From Arsukibacterium perlucidum DSM 18276 (GTDB lineage Bacteria > Pseudomonadota > Gammaproteobacteria > Enterobacterales > Alteromonadaceae), in the NCBI RefSeq assembly GCF_000382165.1, contig NZ_KB907718.1, positions 1 to 64,000 of the forward strand: a stretch of DNA of 64,000 bases, written 5' to 3'. The translations under genes and the position numbers were made by a program. The notes beneath the pieces were generated by a model, which was not told the origin of the DNA, did not search any database, and was given only the letters and a program-made list of their open reading frames with translations. Below are positions 39,648 through 49,326 of the stretch, one piece after another; positions within the stretch are counted from its first letter, which is position 1; each line of letters begins with the position of its first letter.

Positions 39648-40529
39648 CTAAGCCAGCAAACCAGCTTGTTGCAATGCCTGTTCGATTATCCCATGATGAA
39701 TTGGTTCCAGCTGGGTCAGTGGCAAACGCATAAAATCTGAGTTAATTAATCCCATTCGCTGCAGCGCCCATTTGGTAGGAATAGGGTTAGATTCTATAAA
39801 AAGCTGATGATGTAAGGCCTGCAATTGCTCATCCAACGCTTTAGCCTCTGTATATTGCGTTGCCAGGGCTAACTTACAGAGCCGGGCCATTAAAGCCGGA
39901 GCAACGTTGGCAGTAACCGAGATAACTCCATGACCACCGGCCTGCATAAACCCTAAACTGGTGGCATCATCGCCACTTAACAACGCAAAATCGGCAGGAC
40001 AGCGCTGTTGCAGTTCAGTAAGTCGGTTAAGTGAGCCCGTCGCTTCTTTTATGCCAACAATATTATCTGTTAACGCCAGTGCTGCAACCGTTTCGGGAAG
40101 CAAGTCCACCCCGGTCCGGCCTGGCACGTTGTAGAGTAACACTGGCTTGGTTGTCGCTGCTGCTACCTGTTGAAAATGCGCCAACATACCCTTTTGCATT
40201 GGCTTATTGTAGAACGGCGTGACAGTAAGAAAGCCGTCTATCGCCAGCTTATCAAGCTCGCGTGTGCGACTAACCCCTTCGCTGGTAGCATTAGTACCAT
40301 TGCCTGCCAACACTGGGATCTGGCCACTTACCTGACTTACCACCCGGGCCATCACATCAAGCTGTTCGGCAAAACTAATGGTCGCGGCTTCTGCAGTGGT
40401 ACCCATGATAACCAGACCATCAGTACCTTGTTGTAAATGAAAGCCAATCAGATGCTCCAGCCCTTTATAATCGATTGTGCCATCCGGCAGCATAGGGGTT
40501 ACTAAGGCAACAAAACTTCCACTGAACAT
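39648..40529 (-). CDS. dapA: 4-hydroxy-tetrahydrodipicolinate synthase
   Basis: A 293-residue enzyme that condenses pyruvate and aspartate semialdehyde, the first committed step of diaminopimelate/lysine synthesis. Schiff-base Lys-161 sits in VGIKEATG, and Tyr-133 and Arg-138 in YNVPGRT. The start at 40529 (MFSGSFVALVTPM) fits the family; longer Met starts lie 15 or more bases upstream. It is divergent from gcvR, as in E. coli. Confidence 0.96.
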   Translation of the reverse strand: MFSGSFVALVTPMLPDGTIDYKGLEHLIGFHLQQGTDGLVIMGTTAEAATISFAEQLDVMARVVSQVSGQIPVLAGNGTNATSEGVSRTRELDKLAIDGFLTVTPFYNKPMQKGMLAHFQQVAAATTKPVLLYNVPGRTGVDLLPETVAALALTDNIVGIKEATGSLNRLTELQQRCPADFALLSGDDATSLGFMQAGGHGVISVTANVAPALMARLCKLALATQYTEAKALDEQLQALHHQLFIESNPIPTKWALQRMGLINSDFMRLPLTQLEPIHHGIIEQALQQAGLLA

Positions 40530-40709
40530 CACGCTCACAAACTTCACCATAAACTCGGGCAATAATAAGGCGGCCTATGTTAAAGAGTGCAGCAGACAAA
40601 CACAAGACGCGAAACTGATAATGCCAATAGTTAGCCCAACCTGCTTATGTTAAGCTTATTAGCCTGTTCAGAATCACTTTTTATTTCGAAATGTTTTGGT
40701 TGGAGTTAT

Positions 40710-41231
40710 ATGTCTCAACAACTGGTAATTACCGCTATTGGTGCCGACCGTACAGGTATCGTCAGTAAGCTGGCACGGCTGGTAACCGATTACAATGCCA
40801 ATATTATCGACAGTCGAATGGCAGTATTTGGCAACGAGTTTACCTTTATCATGCTGATCCAGGGGGATCAGGCCGCCATTAGCAAGATTGAATATCTTAT
40901 TCCTGCGCTCGGCCTGGAACTTGATCTGACTACTATGACTAAACGTACAACTGCCCGGCCCCGTACTCAGGTCGTTGTTCATTACGTATTGGAGTATTCA
41001 GGTCCTGATCGGGTTGGAACCCTGGGTGCAATTACTGGCTTGATGGCGAGCCACAATATTTATATTGGCTCTTTGCAATCAGCAACCACTTCAGATGAAA
41101 ACAATAACGTGCTGTTGCATAGCCAGATGACGCTGGAGATCCCTGAAGGTGTTAAACCTGCAGCCATCGAATCTGAGGTAATGACACTGCTAAGCGAACT
41201 CAACCTTAATGGCACCTTCAGTGTCAGATAA
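40710..41231 (+). CDS. gcvR: Glycine cleavage system transcriptional repressor GcvR
   Basis: A 173-residue protein of two ACT domains (about 5-85 and 90-170). It starts LVITAIGADRTGIVSKLARL and has a second ACT domain with YSGPDRVGTLGAITGLM. In E. coli GcvR binds GcvA and keeps gcvTHP off without glycine. No gcvA is in the window. The ATG at 40710 has GGAG six bases upstream; a start at 40647 would have no site. It is followed by bcp, as in E. coli. Confidence 0.92.
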   Translation: MSQQLVITAIGADRTGIVSKLARLVTDYNANIIDSRMAVFGNEFTFIMLIQGDQAAISKIEYLIPALGLELDLTTMTKRTTARPRTQVVVHYVLEYSGPDRVGTLGAITGLMASHNIYIGSLQSATTSDENNNVLLHSQMTLEIPEGVKPAAIESEVMTLLSELNLNGTFSVR

Positions 41232-41292
41232 ACCTGTTGCAATAAGGCAGGCTGACAGTTAACCAGTACATTTTCAAAAATAAGGAGCTACC

Positions 41293-41763
41293 ATGCAAAC
41301 ATTAACCCCGGGCCAGCAAGCGCCAGACTTTACCCTACCAGATCAACACAACCAGCCAGTTAACTTAAACGACTTACTCAAAGACAGCAGAGTGCTGCTG
41401 TACTTTTACCCGAAAGCCATGACCCCGGGTTGCACTGTTCAGGCCTGCGGTTTGCGCGACAGTCAGGCTCAGCTTGCTGAACATAGCGTAAAAGTAGTAG
41501 GTATCAGTATTGACTCCCCAGCCCGGCTGGCAAAGTTTGCTGAGCGCGACCAGCTAAATTTCACCCTGCTGGGTGATGAAGATCATCAGGTTGCCGACCA
41601 GTTCGGGGTGTGGGGTACTAAGAAATTTATGGGCAAGGTTTACGATGGATTACATCGCTTAAGCTTCCTGGTAAATCAGGACGGTAGCATTGCCCATGTT
41701 TTTGATAAATTTAAAACAAAAGACCATCATCAGGTGGTATTGGATTACCTGCAAGACAATTAA
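41293..41763 (+). CDS. bcp: Thioredoxin-dependent thiol peroxidase Bcp
   Basis: A 156-residue 2-Cys peroxiredoxin (PrxQ type). Peroxidatic Cys-47 and resolving Cys-52 sit in MTPGCTVQACGLRD, four residues apart as in E. coli Bcp. It reduces hydrogen and organic peroxides in the cytoplasm. AAGGAG lies seven bases before the ATG. It lies 61 bp after gcvR. Confidence 0.95.
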   Translation: MQTLTPGQQAPDFTLPDQHNQPVNLNDLLKDSRVLLYFYPKAMTPGCTVQACGLRDSQAQLAEHSVKVVGISIDSPARLAKFAERDQLNFTLLGDEDHQVADQFGVWGTKKFMGKVYDGLHRLSFLVNQDGSIAHVFDKFKTKDHHQVVLDYLQDN

Positions 41764-41869
41764 GGTCGTAGTAAAACGACATTTGTCGTGCCAACCGGCC
41801 ATTCTGACCTGTCTGTATGTCAAATGCCGGCGTAACGGCTAGGATAAACAAAACCTTACAGGAGATGTT

Positions 41870-42991
41870 ATGAATAAGCTGATTAAAACATTGTTAGGCA
41901 GTATTGCACTACTAAGCTGGTGCACAGGTTTGGCTGCACAAACTACCGAGATTAAATCTGAAAAAGCGACCATCCAACTCGACGTTGTCAGCGAAGGTCT
42001 GGAGCATCCCTGGGGCCTGGCGTTTTTAGCAGATGGCAAAATGCTGGTAACTGAGCGGGCTGGCCGGTTGCGGTATGTCAATGCTGATGGCAGCCTGAGC
42101 GAACCCTTAACGGGCTTGCCAGACATCACCGTTGCTGGCCAGGGTGGATTGCTGGATATTATTCTCCATCCACAATTTGCCACGAACAATCAGATTTTTT
42201 TCAGCTATAACGAACCTGGTGACGATGGCAGCAGCACCGCAGTAGCCAGAGCCACCCTTACCGATAACGCCATTACCAACTTGCAGGTTATTTTCAGTGC
42301 CCAACCAAAGTTTGCCAGCCGGCATCACTTTGGTGGCCGCTTAGTATTTGCCGACAACGGCGATTTGTTTATCACCCTTGGTGACCGCGGTCAGCGCCGT
42401 GACGATGCGCAAACCCTCGACACCCACCATGGTAAAGTAGTGAGAGTTAAAACCGATGGTAGCCCGTCAGCTACTAACCCTTACTTGCAGCAGGATAACG
42501 CCCTGGCTGATGTCTGGTCTTATGGCCATCGCAATATTCAGGGTGCAGCGTTGCATCCGCAAACCCAGCTATTGTGGACCCATGAACATGGGCCTCAGGG
42601 CGGCGATGAAATTAATATCGCCCGGGCTGACCACAATTACGGCTGGCCGGAAATTACCTATGGCGAAGAATATGGTGGTGGAAAAATTGGCAAAACCAAC
42701 CAGCAAGGTATGGAACAACCACTGCACTATTGGGTACCATCGATTGCACCTAGCGGTATGGCATTTTATACCGGTGATCTTTTTAAACCCTGGCAGCAAA
42801 ACCTGTTGGTAGGCTCGCTGAAATTTGGTCAGCTGGTCCGGCTGGAACTTAGTGACGAAAAAGTGACTCATGAAGAACGGATAATGATTGGCCAGCGGAT
42901 TCGTGATGTGCGTCAGGGACCTGATGGTGCCGTATATTTATTAACAGATCAGAAAAATGGTCAGATTTTGCGTTTAACGCCAAAAAACTAG
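41870..42991 (+). CDS. PQQ-dependent sugar dehydrogenase (YliI-like)
   Basis: A 373-residue secreted protein of the soluble aldose dehydrogenase (glucose/sorbosone dehydrogenase) beta-propeller family. A signal peptide covers about 1-24 (ending GLAAQT). Catalytic His and PQQ-binding patterns are in ASRHHFGGRLVF, HEHGPQGGDEI and NYGWPEI. It oxidises sugars to lactones with PQQ, a cofactor whose synthesis genes are not in the window. GGAG precedes the ATG. A TonB-dependent receptor follows 14 bases after the stop. Confidence 0.9.
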   Translation: MNKLIKTLLGSIALLSWCTGLAAQTTEIKSEKATIQLDVVSEGLEHPWGLAFLADGKMLVTERAGRLRYVNADGSLSEPLTGLPDITVAGQGGLLDIILHPQFATNNQIFFSYNEPGDDGSSTAVARATLTDNAITNLQVIFSAQPKFASRHHFGGRLVFADNGDLFITLGDRGQRRDDAQTLDTHHGKVVRVKTDGSPSATNPYLQQDNALADVWSYGHRNIQGAALHPQTQLLWTHEHGPQGGDEINIARADHNYGWPEITYGEEYGGGKIGKTNQQGMEQPLHYWVPSIAPSGMAFYTGDLFKPWQQNLLVGSLKFGQLVRLELSDEKVTHEERIMIGQRIRDVRQGPDGAVYLLTDQKNGQILRLTPKN

Positions 42992-43005
42992 CAGGATAAT
43001 TTCTT

Positions 43006-45027
43006 TTGCCTCGTTTTAAGATGCTACTTACCGCCAGCTCGCTGGTGGCGATTTTTAATGCTGCAGCCCTAAAAGCTGAAGAGCCTGTAGAAATAATTGT
43101 GATCAGTGCCACCAGCAGTGCTCAAAACTGGCTGCAAAGTCCGGCCAGTGTCGATATATCCTGGCCTGAGCAATCAGGTTTGCTGTTCGACAGTGCCCAG
43201 TTGTTGCAAGGTATCGCTGGTTTACAAGCAGACAGCAGAGCTAATTTTGCGCAGGACACCCGCTTGAGTGTCCGGGGTTTTGGCAGTCGCAGTCCTTTTG
43301 GTATAAGAGGTATCTACCTGCAACAAGATGGCATTCCGCTCAGCGCACCTGATGGTCAGGGCCAGCTGGCCAGTGTGTTACTTGACAATGTACAAAGCAT
43401 AGAAGTATTGCGGGGGCCTTTAGCCGTGCTCTACGGCAACGGCGCCGGCGCGGTAATTTCACTGCGCAGCCGCCAATATAATCAGAGTGAGCTGACAACC
43501 AGCGTTGCCCTGAGTGAACAACATCAGCAACAACAGCTTAAGCTTGCCGTGGTAGGCGATAAACAAAGCCTGCAGTTAGCAGCAAAACAGTTTAAAACAG
43601 AAGGCTACCGGCCGCACTCACGGGCAGCAAAAGACCAGCTGCAACTTAACTGGCAACGGCAATTATCAGACAACCTGCAGTTAAACCTACGGTATGACTG
43701 GGCATACGACCCATATTTACAGGATCCACTTAGTTTAAGCCCGGCCCAGTGGCGCGAAAACCCACGCCAGACCATTGCCGCAGCAAACTTATTTGATACC
43801 GAGAAAACAGTAAAACAACACCAAACCAGTATCAGTTTAACCGGTGACGGAAGCAACCCATTGCAGCTTGCTTTGTGGCAGGGCGAGCGTGCTATTAATC
43901 AGCGTCTGGCCTTTCCTGGCTCAGCCATTACTTCGGCCGGTGGCGAAGTGCTACTTAACCGTCAATATCATGGTCTGAAAGGTCAGTATCAGCTGGCTCT
44001 GCATAACAAGGTAAGCGCAGTGATCGGTGGCAGTGCAGTTCAGACTGATGATCGTCGCTTTGGCTTTATTAATGACTTTGGCCAGCGGGGCGCGCTGCGC
44101 CGGGATGAAGACAACAGGGCCAGCAACCTGGACGGTTTTATTCGCCTGAATTATCAGGCCAGTGCAGCTATAAACTGGCATGGTGGCTGGCGCTACACTG
44201 ATTTAGCTTACCAGATAACCGATTATTTCATTCAGGGCGATAACCCCGACGATAGTGGCCAACGCAATTACTATCAGCAGGCTTTTGCAGCTGGTGTTAA
44301 CTGGCAGTTGACTCCACATTTTGCATGGTTTGCCAGCGCAGGCAAAGGCTTTGAAACCCCTACCCTGGCTGAACTTGCATACAGTGCTGTTGGTGGTGGA
44401 ATTAACCTGCAACTGGATGCAAGTACCAATCAGCAATGGGAAACCGGCGTTAAATGGCAAAATAGTCAGCAGCGCGCCAGTTTCAGCTTGTTTAATATTG
44501 CTACTGACAATGAAATTATCGCCCAGCGCAGTGACGGCGGACGCACCAGTTTTGCCAACGCCAGTAAAACCAGCAGAGTTGGTCTGGAATTTCAATGGCA
44601 TTATCAACTATCAACGCAGTGGCGCTCTGAGCTATCCGGACATATTTTACAGGCAGAGTTCGACGATGGCCCCGCAGCAGGTAAGCAGTTACCTGGCGTT
44701 GCCGCAAGTGAGGTGAACTGGCAGTGGCATTTTACCCCGCTATTAACAGTGCCAATACATGTTACGTTACAAAGTCACTACCGTAGTAAGGTATTTACCA
44801 ATGATAACAATAGTGACGCCGCACCGGCTGCAGTTCATTTCAGCGCCAGTATTAATAGTCAGCAACGATATCAGCAATGGCAGTTCAGCCAGTGGCTGAG
44901 CCTGAATAATATAACCGACAAACACTATGTTGGTGCTGTGGTAGTAAATCAAGCCAACGGCAGATCATTTGAGCCCGCCGCCGGCCGCGAGGTAGCGGCC
45001 GGGCTCAGCGCCAGTTATTATTGGTAA
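43006..45027 (+). CDS. TonB-dependent outer membrane receptor
   Basis: A 673-residue outer-membrane receptor: signal peptide (about 1-24), a TonB box-like EIIVISAT near residues 29-36, plug domain (about 40-150, with FGSRSPFGIRGIYL and VLRGPLAVLYGNGAGAV), and a beta-barrel ending ...AAGLSASYYW with the C-terminal aromatic residue. The start chosen is a TTG with AGGA upstream, giving a signal peptide with positive charges (MPRFKM); an ATG five codons later is the alternative. Ligand unknown. It may be cotranscribed with the sugar dehydrogenase. Confidence 0.87.
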   Translation: MPRFKMLLTASSLVAIFNAAALKAEEPVEIIVISATSSAQNWLQSPASVDISWPEQSGLLFDSAQLLQGIAGLQADSRANFAQDTRLSVRGFGSRSPFGIRGIYLQQDGIPLSAPDGQGQLASVLLDNVQSIEVLRGPLAVLYGNGAGAVISLRSRQYNQSELTTSVALSEQHQQQQLKLAVVGDKQSLQLAAKQFKTEGYRPHSRAAKDQLQLNWQRQLSDNLQLNLRYDWAYDPYLQDPLSLSPAQWRENPRQTIAAANLFDTEKTVKQHQTSISLTGDGSNPLQLALWQGERAINQRLAFPGSAITSAGGEVLLNRQYHGLKGQYQLALHNKVSAVIGGSAVQTDDRRFGFINDFGQRGALRRDEDNRASNLDGFIRLNYQASAAINWHGGWRYTDLAYQITDYFIQGDNPDDSGQRNYYQQAFAAGVNWQLTPHFAWFASAGKGFETPTLAELAYSAVGGGINLQLDASTNQQWETGVKWQNSQQRASFSLFNIATDNEIIAQRSDGGRTSFANASKTSRVGLEFQWHYQLSTQWRSELSGHILQAEFDDGPAAGKQLPGVAASEVNWQWHFTPLLTVPIHVTLQSHYRSKVFTNDNNSDAAPAAVHFSASINSQQRYQQWQFSQWLSLNNITDKHYVGAVVVNQANGRSFEPAAGREVAAGLSASYYW

Positions 45028-45035
45028 ACAACGGC

Positions 45036-46136
45036 TTATTTAACAGATGACTCAACAGCACTGTCAGCAACAGCCTCAGAGTGTGGATAGACCCTGCTCG
45101 ACCAGGCCTTAATGGTTGCTTTGACCAAAGAGGCCAGAGGGATGGCAAAGAAGATGCCCCAGAACCCAAACAGACCACCAAAAAACAGCACGGCGATAAT
45201 AATAAATACCGGATTCAGATCAACAACTTCCGAAAACAACAAAGGTACCAGCACATTACCGTCTAAGGCCTGAATAATGCCATATGCCAGCATAAGATAA
45301 CCAAACTCTGCGGTAAAGCCCCACTGAAACAGTGCAACCAAGGCGATGGGCAAAGTCGCCAGAGCGGCACCGATATAAGGAACCAGCACCGAAAAGCCAA
45401 CACAAACAGCGAGTAATAATGCGTAATTCAGGCCAAAAAGCGTGAATACCACAAAGCTTACGGCACCGACAATCAGGATTTCCAGGATCTTACCCCGGAT
45501 GTAATTCATGATCTGACCGTTCATTTCATGCCAAACCTGACTGATCAGTTTGCGTTCGCTTGGCAGCAACCCAACAAAACTGCTACTTAATGACTCTTTG
45601 TCCTTCAGCATAAAAAACACCATCACCGGCACCAGTACCAGATAAATCAGTACGGCTACCACATCAAAAATTGAGGCCAGTGACAGCGACAGAATTTCCC
45701 TGCTGAAAGTCATCAGGCGCTCATCTGCTGTCTGGATCATCAGGTATATTTGTTCAGCGCTGACCAAACCGGGAAACATCGCTGGCAACTCAAGTAAATA
45801 AGTCTTGCCCGATTCGATCATGCTGGGTAAATCCTTCGCCAGATTGCGCCCCTGAGCCCAGGCAGCCGGGATAATTGACATTACAATCAGGGTAATCACT
45901 GTAATAAAACTTACAACAACAACTGCAGTACTGATAGTACGACTACACCCCAGCCTGGTTAAGCGCGCTACCGGCCACTCCAGCAAATATGCAAATGCAA
46001 TTGCCACCAATACCGGCCCAAGCATGCCGCTCAGCCAATATATCGCCAAAAATCCCAACAGCAGCGTTAGAAATAAGGTCACTACCTGAGGGTCTGAAAA
46101 CTTATTGGTGTACCACTTTTTTAACCAGTCAAGCAT
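45036..46136 (-). CDS. perM: PerM/AI-2E family transporter
   Basis: A 366-residue inner-membrane protein of the AI-2E exporter superfamily with about eight transmembrane helices and the family C-terminal pattern (FFGGLFGFWGIFFAIPLASLVKA). In E. coli PerM lies beside bepA and hda; the transported substrate is not known. GGAG is seven bases before the ATG at 46136; a longer in-frame start is 33 bases upstream. It is divergent from bepA. Confidence 0.9.
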   Translation of the reverse strand: MLDWLKKWYTNKFSDPQVVTLFLTLLLGFLAIYWLSGMLGPVLVAIAFAYLLEWPVARLTRLGCSRTISTAVVVVSFITVITLIVMSIIPAAWAQGRNLAKDLPSMIESGKTYLLELPAMFPGLVSAEQIYLMIQTADERLMTFSREILSLSLASIFDVVAVLIYLVLVPVMVFFMLKDKESLSSSFVGLLPSERKLISQVWHEMNGQIMNYIRGKILEILIVGAVSFVVFTLFGLNYALLLAVCVGFSVLVPYIGAALATLPIALVALFQWGFTAEFGYLMLAYGIIQALDGNVLVPLLFSEVVDLNPVFIIIAVLFFGGLFGFWGIFFAIPLASLVKATIKAWSSRVYPHSEAVADSAVESSVK

Positions 46137-46416
46137 AACGCAGCTCCAACCCTGTACTTGCAATAACAACGAAGTGCGTCAGTATAACGAAGTTACAACA
46201 AATTTTGTGGCTTATATGTCAGACTGACTGCGGATTATGCTAAATTATCGGTAAATTTGTCGATTGCGCTGCGTCAGATTGACTGCCAGATAAAATGACT
46301 GCTGTAATACCTTGCTTGCTACTGAACTAAATCGTTAATTAACAGACCAATAATCCAGTTAATGCCAGCATCTGACACAACTATAGACACATTATTGATA
46401 CAATCACCGGGGCAGT

Positions 46417-47865
46417 ATGTCGTATAAAGCAGCACAGCAGTTTTTAATCGGTTGCCTGGCCAGTTTCAGTCTGATAACCAGCCAGGTAACAGCTCAGTCA
46501 GGCTTGCCAGATATTGGTGGCAATGCGTTTTCTACTATCACTCCTGAAAAAGAAAAACAGCTTGGTGATGTCCTGATGCGCCAGACCCGTGGCAGCTTGC
46601 CAATGGTGTACGACCCCTTGCTTGATGAGTATATTAACGATCTCGGCAACCGCTTAGTTGCCCGCGCCAGTGATGTTAAGTTTCCATTTAGGTTTTACTG
46701 GGTAAATAACAAACATATCAACGCTTTTGCGACCTTAGGCGGTAATATTGCTTCTCATACCGGCACACTTGCACTGTCAGAATCTGAGAGTGAGTTCGCT
46801 TCAGTAATGGCTCATGAAATTGCTCATGTCACCCAACGTCATATAGCCCGCTTTGTTGAAGCGCAAAACCAACGTGCGCCTATGTCGTTAGCGGCCATCC
46901 TGGGCGCCATTGTGCTGGCAACCGTAAACCCTGAGGCCGGCATGGCCGCTATGATGGCGACCCAGGGTGCAGCTCAGCAAAGTGCCATCAACTTTACTCG
47001 TGGTAATGAACAGGAAGCTGACCGGATAGGCATGAAAGTGCTGGCTGATGCTGGCTTTGATCCCTACGCGGTTCCTGAATTTTTTTACAAGCTTACCCAG
47101 CAAAGCCGTTTTGTTAATCAACAATTGGCATTTTTGCAAACTCATCCGTTGTCACAAGCCAGGGTAAGCGACACCCGGCTGCGGGCTGAGCAATTTCCGA
47201 AACGTTATATCCCTGACAGTCAGGACTATATATTAAGCAAAACCAGAGTGCTGGCGCGCTATCATTACCCCACAAAAGAAACTGTGGCTATCTTCCAACA
47301 ACGATTAAGTCAGCCGGGAGGCAATACCAAGGCTAACCTTTACGGTTTGGCCCTGGCTAAACTGGATAACAACCTGTTTACTGAAGCACAGCAAATTATC
47401 GAAAACTTACTGCAGCAAGATCCACACAACTTATATTACGTAGATGCATATACTGATATTTTACTGGGCCAGAATCAATTTACCAAAGCGCTGGAAATGC
47501 TGGAACAAGAATACCTGATCAGACCCAATAATCAGGTAGTGACTCTTAATTACGCCAACGCTGCGGTAAAAGCAGGTAGCTATCGACTGGCTATCCACCT
47601 GCTTCGTAATTTACTCTATTACAAAAGCGACAATATTCTCGCTTACGATTTATTATCAGATGCTTATAAGCAACTGGAAGACTACCCTAAGTATTATGAA
47701 GCCAGGGCAGATTTGTATTACCAACTGGCAAATTACCCGAAAGCTATTGATGATCTAAACGAAGCGCTAAATCACATCGGTGACAATTCCAGGCTGGAAA
47801 ACAGACGGGTTGAAGCAAAGAAACAACAACTGCAAGCCGAGTTCGACCGGCTTAAAAAAATGTAG
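46417..47865 (+). CDS. bepA: Periplasmic metalloprotease BepA
   Basis: A 482-residue M48 peptidase with a TPR tail that helps LptD folding and removes stalled outer-membrane protein. After a signal peptide (to about residue 27) comes the zinc motif HEIAH at 133-137, the third ligand Glu in NEQEADRIG, and the plug-like LQTHPLSQAR. The C-terminal third (about 290-470) is built from TPR repeats. A poor GGGGC site precedes the ATG. Synteny with E. coli (bepA next to yfgD) is conserved. Confidence 0.93.
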   Translation: MSYKAAQQFLIGCLASFSLITSQVTAQSGLPDIGGNAFSTITPEKEKQLGDVLMRQTRGSLPMVYDPLLDEYINDLGNRLVARASDVKFPFRFYWVNNKHINAFATLGGNIASHTGTLALSESESEFASVMAHEIAHVTQRHIARFVEAQNQRAPMSLAAILGAIVLATVNPEAGMAAMMATQGAAQQSAINFTRGNEQEADRIGMKVLADAGFDPYAVPEFFYKLTQQSRFVNQQLAFLQTHPLSQARVSDTRLRAEQFPKRYIPDSQDYILSKTRVLARYHYPTKETVAIFQQRLSQPGGNTKANLYGLALAKLDNNLFTEAQQIIENLLQQDPHNLYYVDAYTDILLGQNQFTKALEMLEQEYLIRPNNQVVTLNYANAAVKAGSYRLAIHLLRNLLYYKSDNILAYDLLSDAYKQLEDYPKYYEARADLYYQLANYPKAIDDLNEALNHIGDNSRLENRRVEAKKQQLQAEFDRLKKM

Positions 47866-47942
47866 CCGGAATGTTTTTAACAGCATCAGACGGCAATTTT
47901 CGTTTAGAATTTCAGCAAGTTTAAAAAGTTAACGGAAAAATT

Positions 47943-48290
47943 ATGATTACTATTTACCACAATCCACGCTGCTCAAAAAGCCGTGACGCGCTTGCGCTGC
48001 TGCGGCAACATGACACTCAGCCCTTAAATGTTATTGAGTATCTGAAGTCCCCCCCTACCGCTGATGAGTTAAGCGCTATTCTGGCAAAACTCAAGATCCC
48101 AGCCCGGCAACTACTCCGCACCACAGAAGCTGAATATAGCAAGCTGCAGCTGGAGAATCAGGCTCTGACTGACCGCCAGCTGGTTGACGCAATGGTGGCA
48201 CATCCAAAGCTGATAGAGAGGCCAATAGTCATCAACGGTGAGCGTGCAGCTATTGGCAGGCCACTTAGCAACATAAGTGCCATTCTCTGA
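47943..48290 (+). CDS. Arsenate reductase family protein (YfgD/ArsC type)
   Basis: A 115-residue glutaredoxin-linked ArsC family protein. Catalytic-like Cys-10 sits in YHNPRCSKSRDAL, and the LIERPIVINGERAAIGRP segment carries the conserved ERP-Arg region. The position directly behind bepA is that of E. coli yfgD. Whether it reduces arsenate is not shown. The wrbA start overlaps its stop by one base (TGATG). Confidence 0.88.
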   Translation: MITIYHNPRCSKSRDALALLRQHDTQPLNVIEYLKSPPTADELSAILAKLKIPARQLLRTTEAEYSKLQLENQALTDRQLVDAMVAHPKLIERPIVINGERAAIGRPLSNISAIL

Positions 48291-48877
48291 TGAGCACTAC
48301 TGTACTGGTACTTTATTATTCAAAACATGGCAGCGTGGCTGCACTTGCTGAAAAAATTGCAATTGGTATTGCCCAAACCGGTGCCAACGCTGTTATCCGC
48401 AGCATCGCCAGCTTTGACCCAGACCAGCCCAGCCGTCATCCGCTGGTGGCAAACAGCGATTTAAGTCAATGTGATGGCCTGGCGTTTGGCAGCCCGGTGC
48501 GGTTCGGCAACATGGCCGCCGAGGCGAAAGCATTCTGGGACAATACCAGCAGTATCTGGTTAAAAGGTGAATTAATAAATAAAGCTGCTGGTGTTTTTAC
48601 ATCGTCAGGCAGCATGCACGGCGGTAATGAAGCAAATTTATTAAGTATGATGTTACCACCACTGCACCATGGCATGGTGTTAATGGGTATTCCTTACGCT
48701 GAACCTGAATTACATAATACCCAGACTGGTGGCACGCCCTATGGCCCTACGCACGTTAGTGGTTTACAGGGTAATACCAAACTAAGTGTCGATGAACAAC
48801 GGTTGGCGGTCGCCTTTGGCAAGCGACTGGCTCAACTAAGTATGTCCTTAAAATCTGCAGGTTTTGATAAACAATGA
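48290..48877 (+). CDS. wrbA: NAD(P)H:quinone oxidoreductase WrbA
   Basis: A 195-residue flavodoxin-like FMN enzyme that reduces quinones with two electrons. The FMN phosphate loop YYSKHGSVAALA is at the N-terminus, and GSPVRFGNMAAEAKAFWD and the C-terminal GGTPYGPTHVSG are typical of WrbA. It sits in a chain arsC-wrbA-DUF2069, each overlapping the next by one to four bases. Confidence 0.93.
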   Translation: MSTTVLVLYYSKHGSVAALAEKIAIGIAQTGANAVIRSIASFDPDQPSRHPLVANSDLSQCDGLAFGSPVRFGNMAAEAKAFWDNTSSIWLKGELINKAAGVFTSSGSMHGGNEANLLSMMLPPLHHGMVLMGIPYAEPELHNTQTGGTPYGPTHVSGLQGNTKLSVDEQRLAVAFGKRLAQLSMSLKSAGFDKQ

Positions 48878-49314
48878 ATGACAACGCTGAGCTGGCAATG
48901 GCGCCGCGCACTAAAATGTATCTCCGATTAGCCCGAACCGGATATTGGGGGCTGTGGCTACTGATCCCGTTATGGTTATTATGGTTAGCTCCTGCTACCT
49001 ATGGCGGCGCCAATCAGTTAACAGGTAATAAACTGATCAGTGCTGGCCTGCTGTGGTTGCCGTTATGGTTGCCAATGTATGGCATTATAAAAGGCAAGGC
49101 TTACACTTTCGCCTGGGCTAATTTTATTGTGATGATTTACTTTCTGCACAGTTTGACTAATTTATGGGTTAGCACCGGCATGTATCAATTTTTGGCACTT
49201 ATTGAGTTAATTCTGGCATCAATCATGTTTATTGGCTGCACCTATTATGCCCGCCATCGTGGCATGGAGCTGGGTTTGAAAATACCCAGGCTTAAAGACG
49301 ATCCCCGTCGCTAG
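48874..49314 (+). CDS. DUF2069 membrane protein
   Basis: A 146-residue inner-membrane protein with four predicted transmembrane helices and a basic C-terminal end. DUF2069 is uncharacterised and is usually found behind wrbA. The ATG overlaps the wrbA TGA (ATGA). Confidence 0.85.
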   Translation: MNDNAELAMAPRTKMYLRLARTGYWGLWLLIPLWLLWLAPATYGGANQLTGNKLISAGLLWLPLWLPMYGIIKGKAYTFAWANFIVMIYFLHSLTNLWVSTGMYQFLALIELILASIMFIGCTYYARHRGMELGLKIPRLKDDPRR

Positions 49315-49326
49315 TTAGCCAGCACA

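Noticed and set aside
41764-41800. ACGACATTTGTCGT inverted repeat after bcp as a terminator
   Set aside because: The stem is short and no T-tract follows on either strand.
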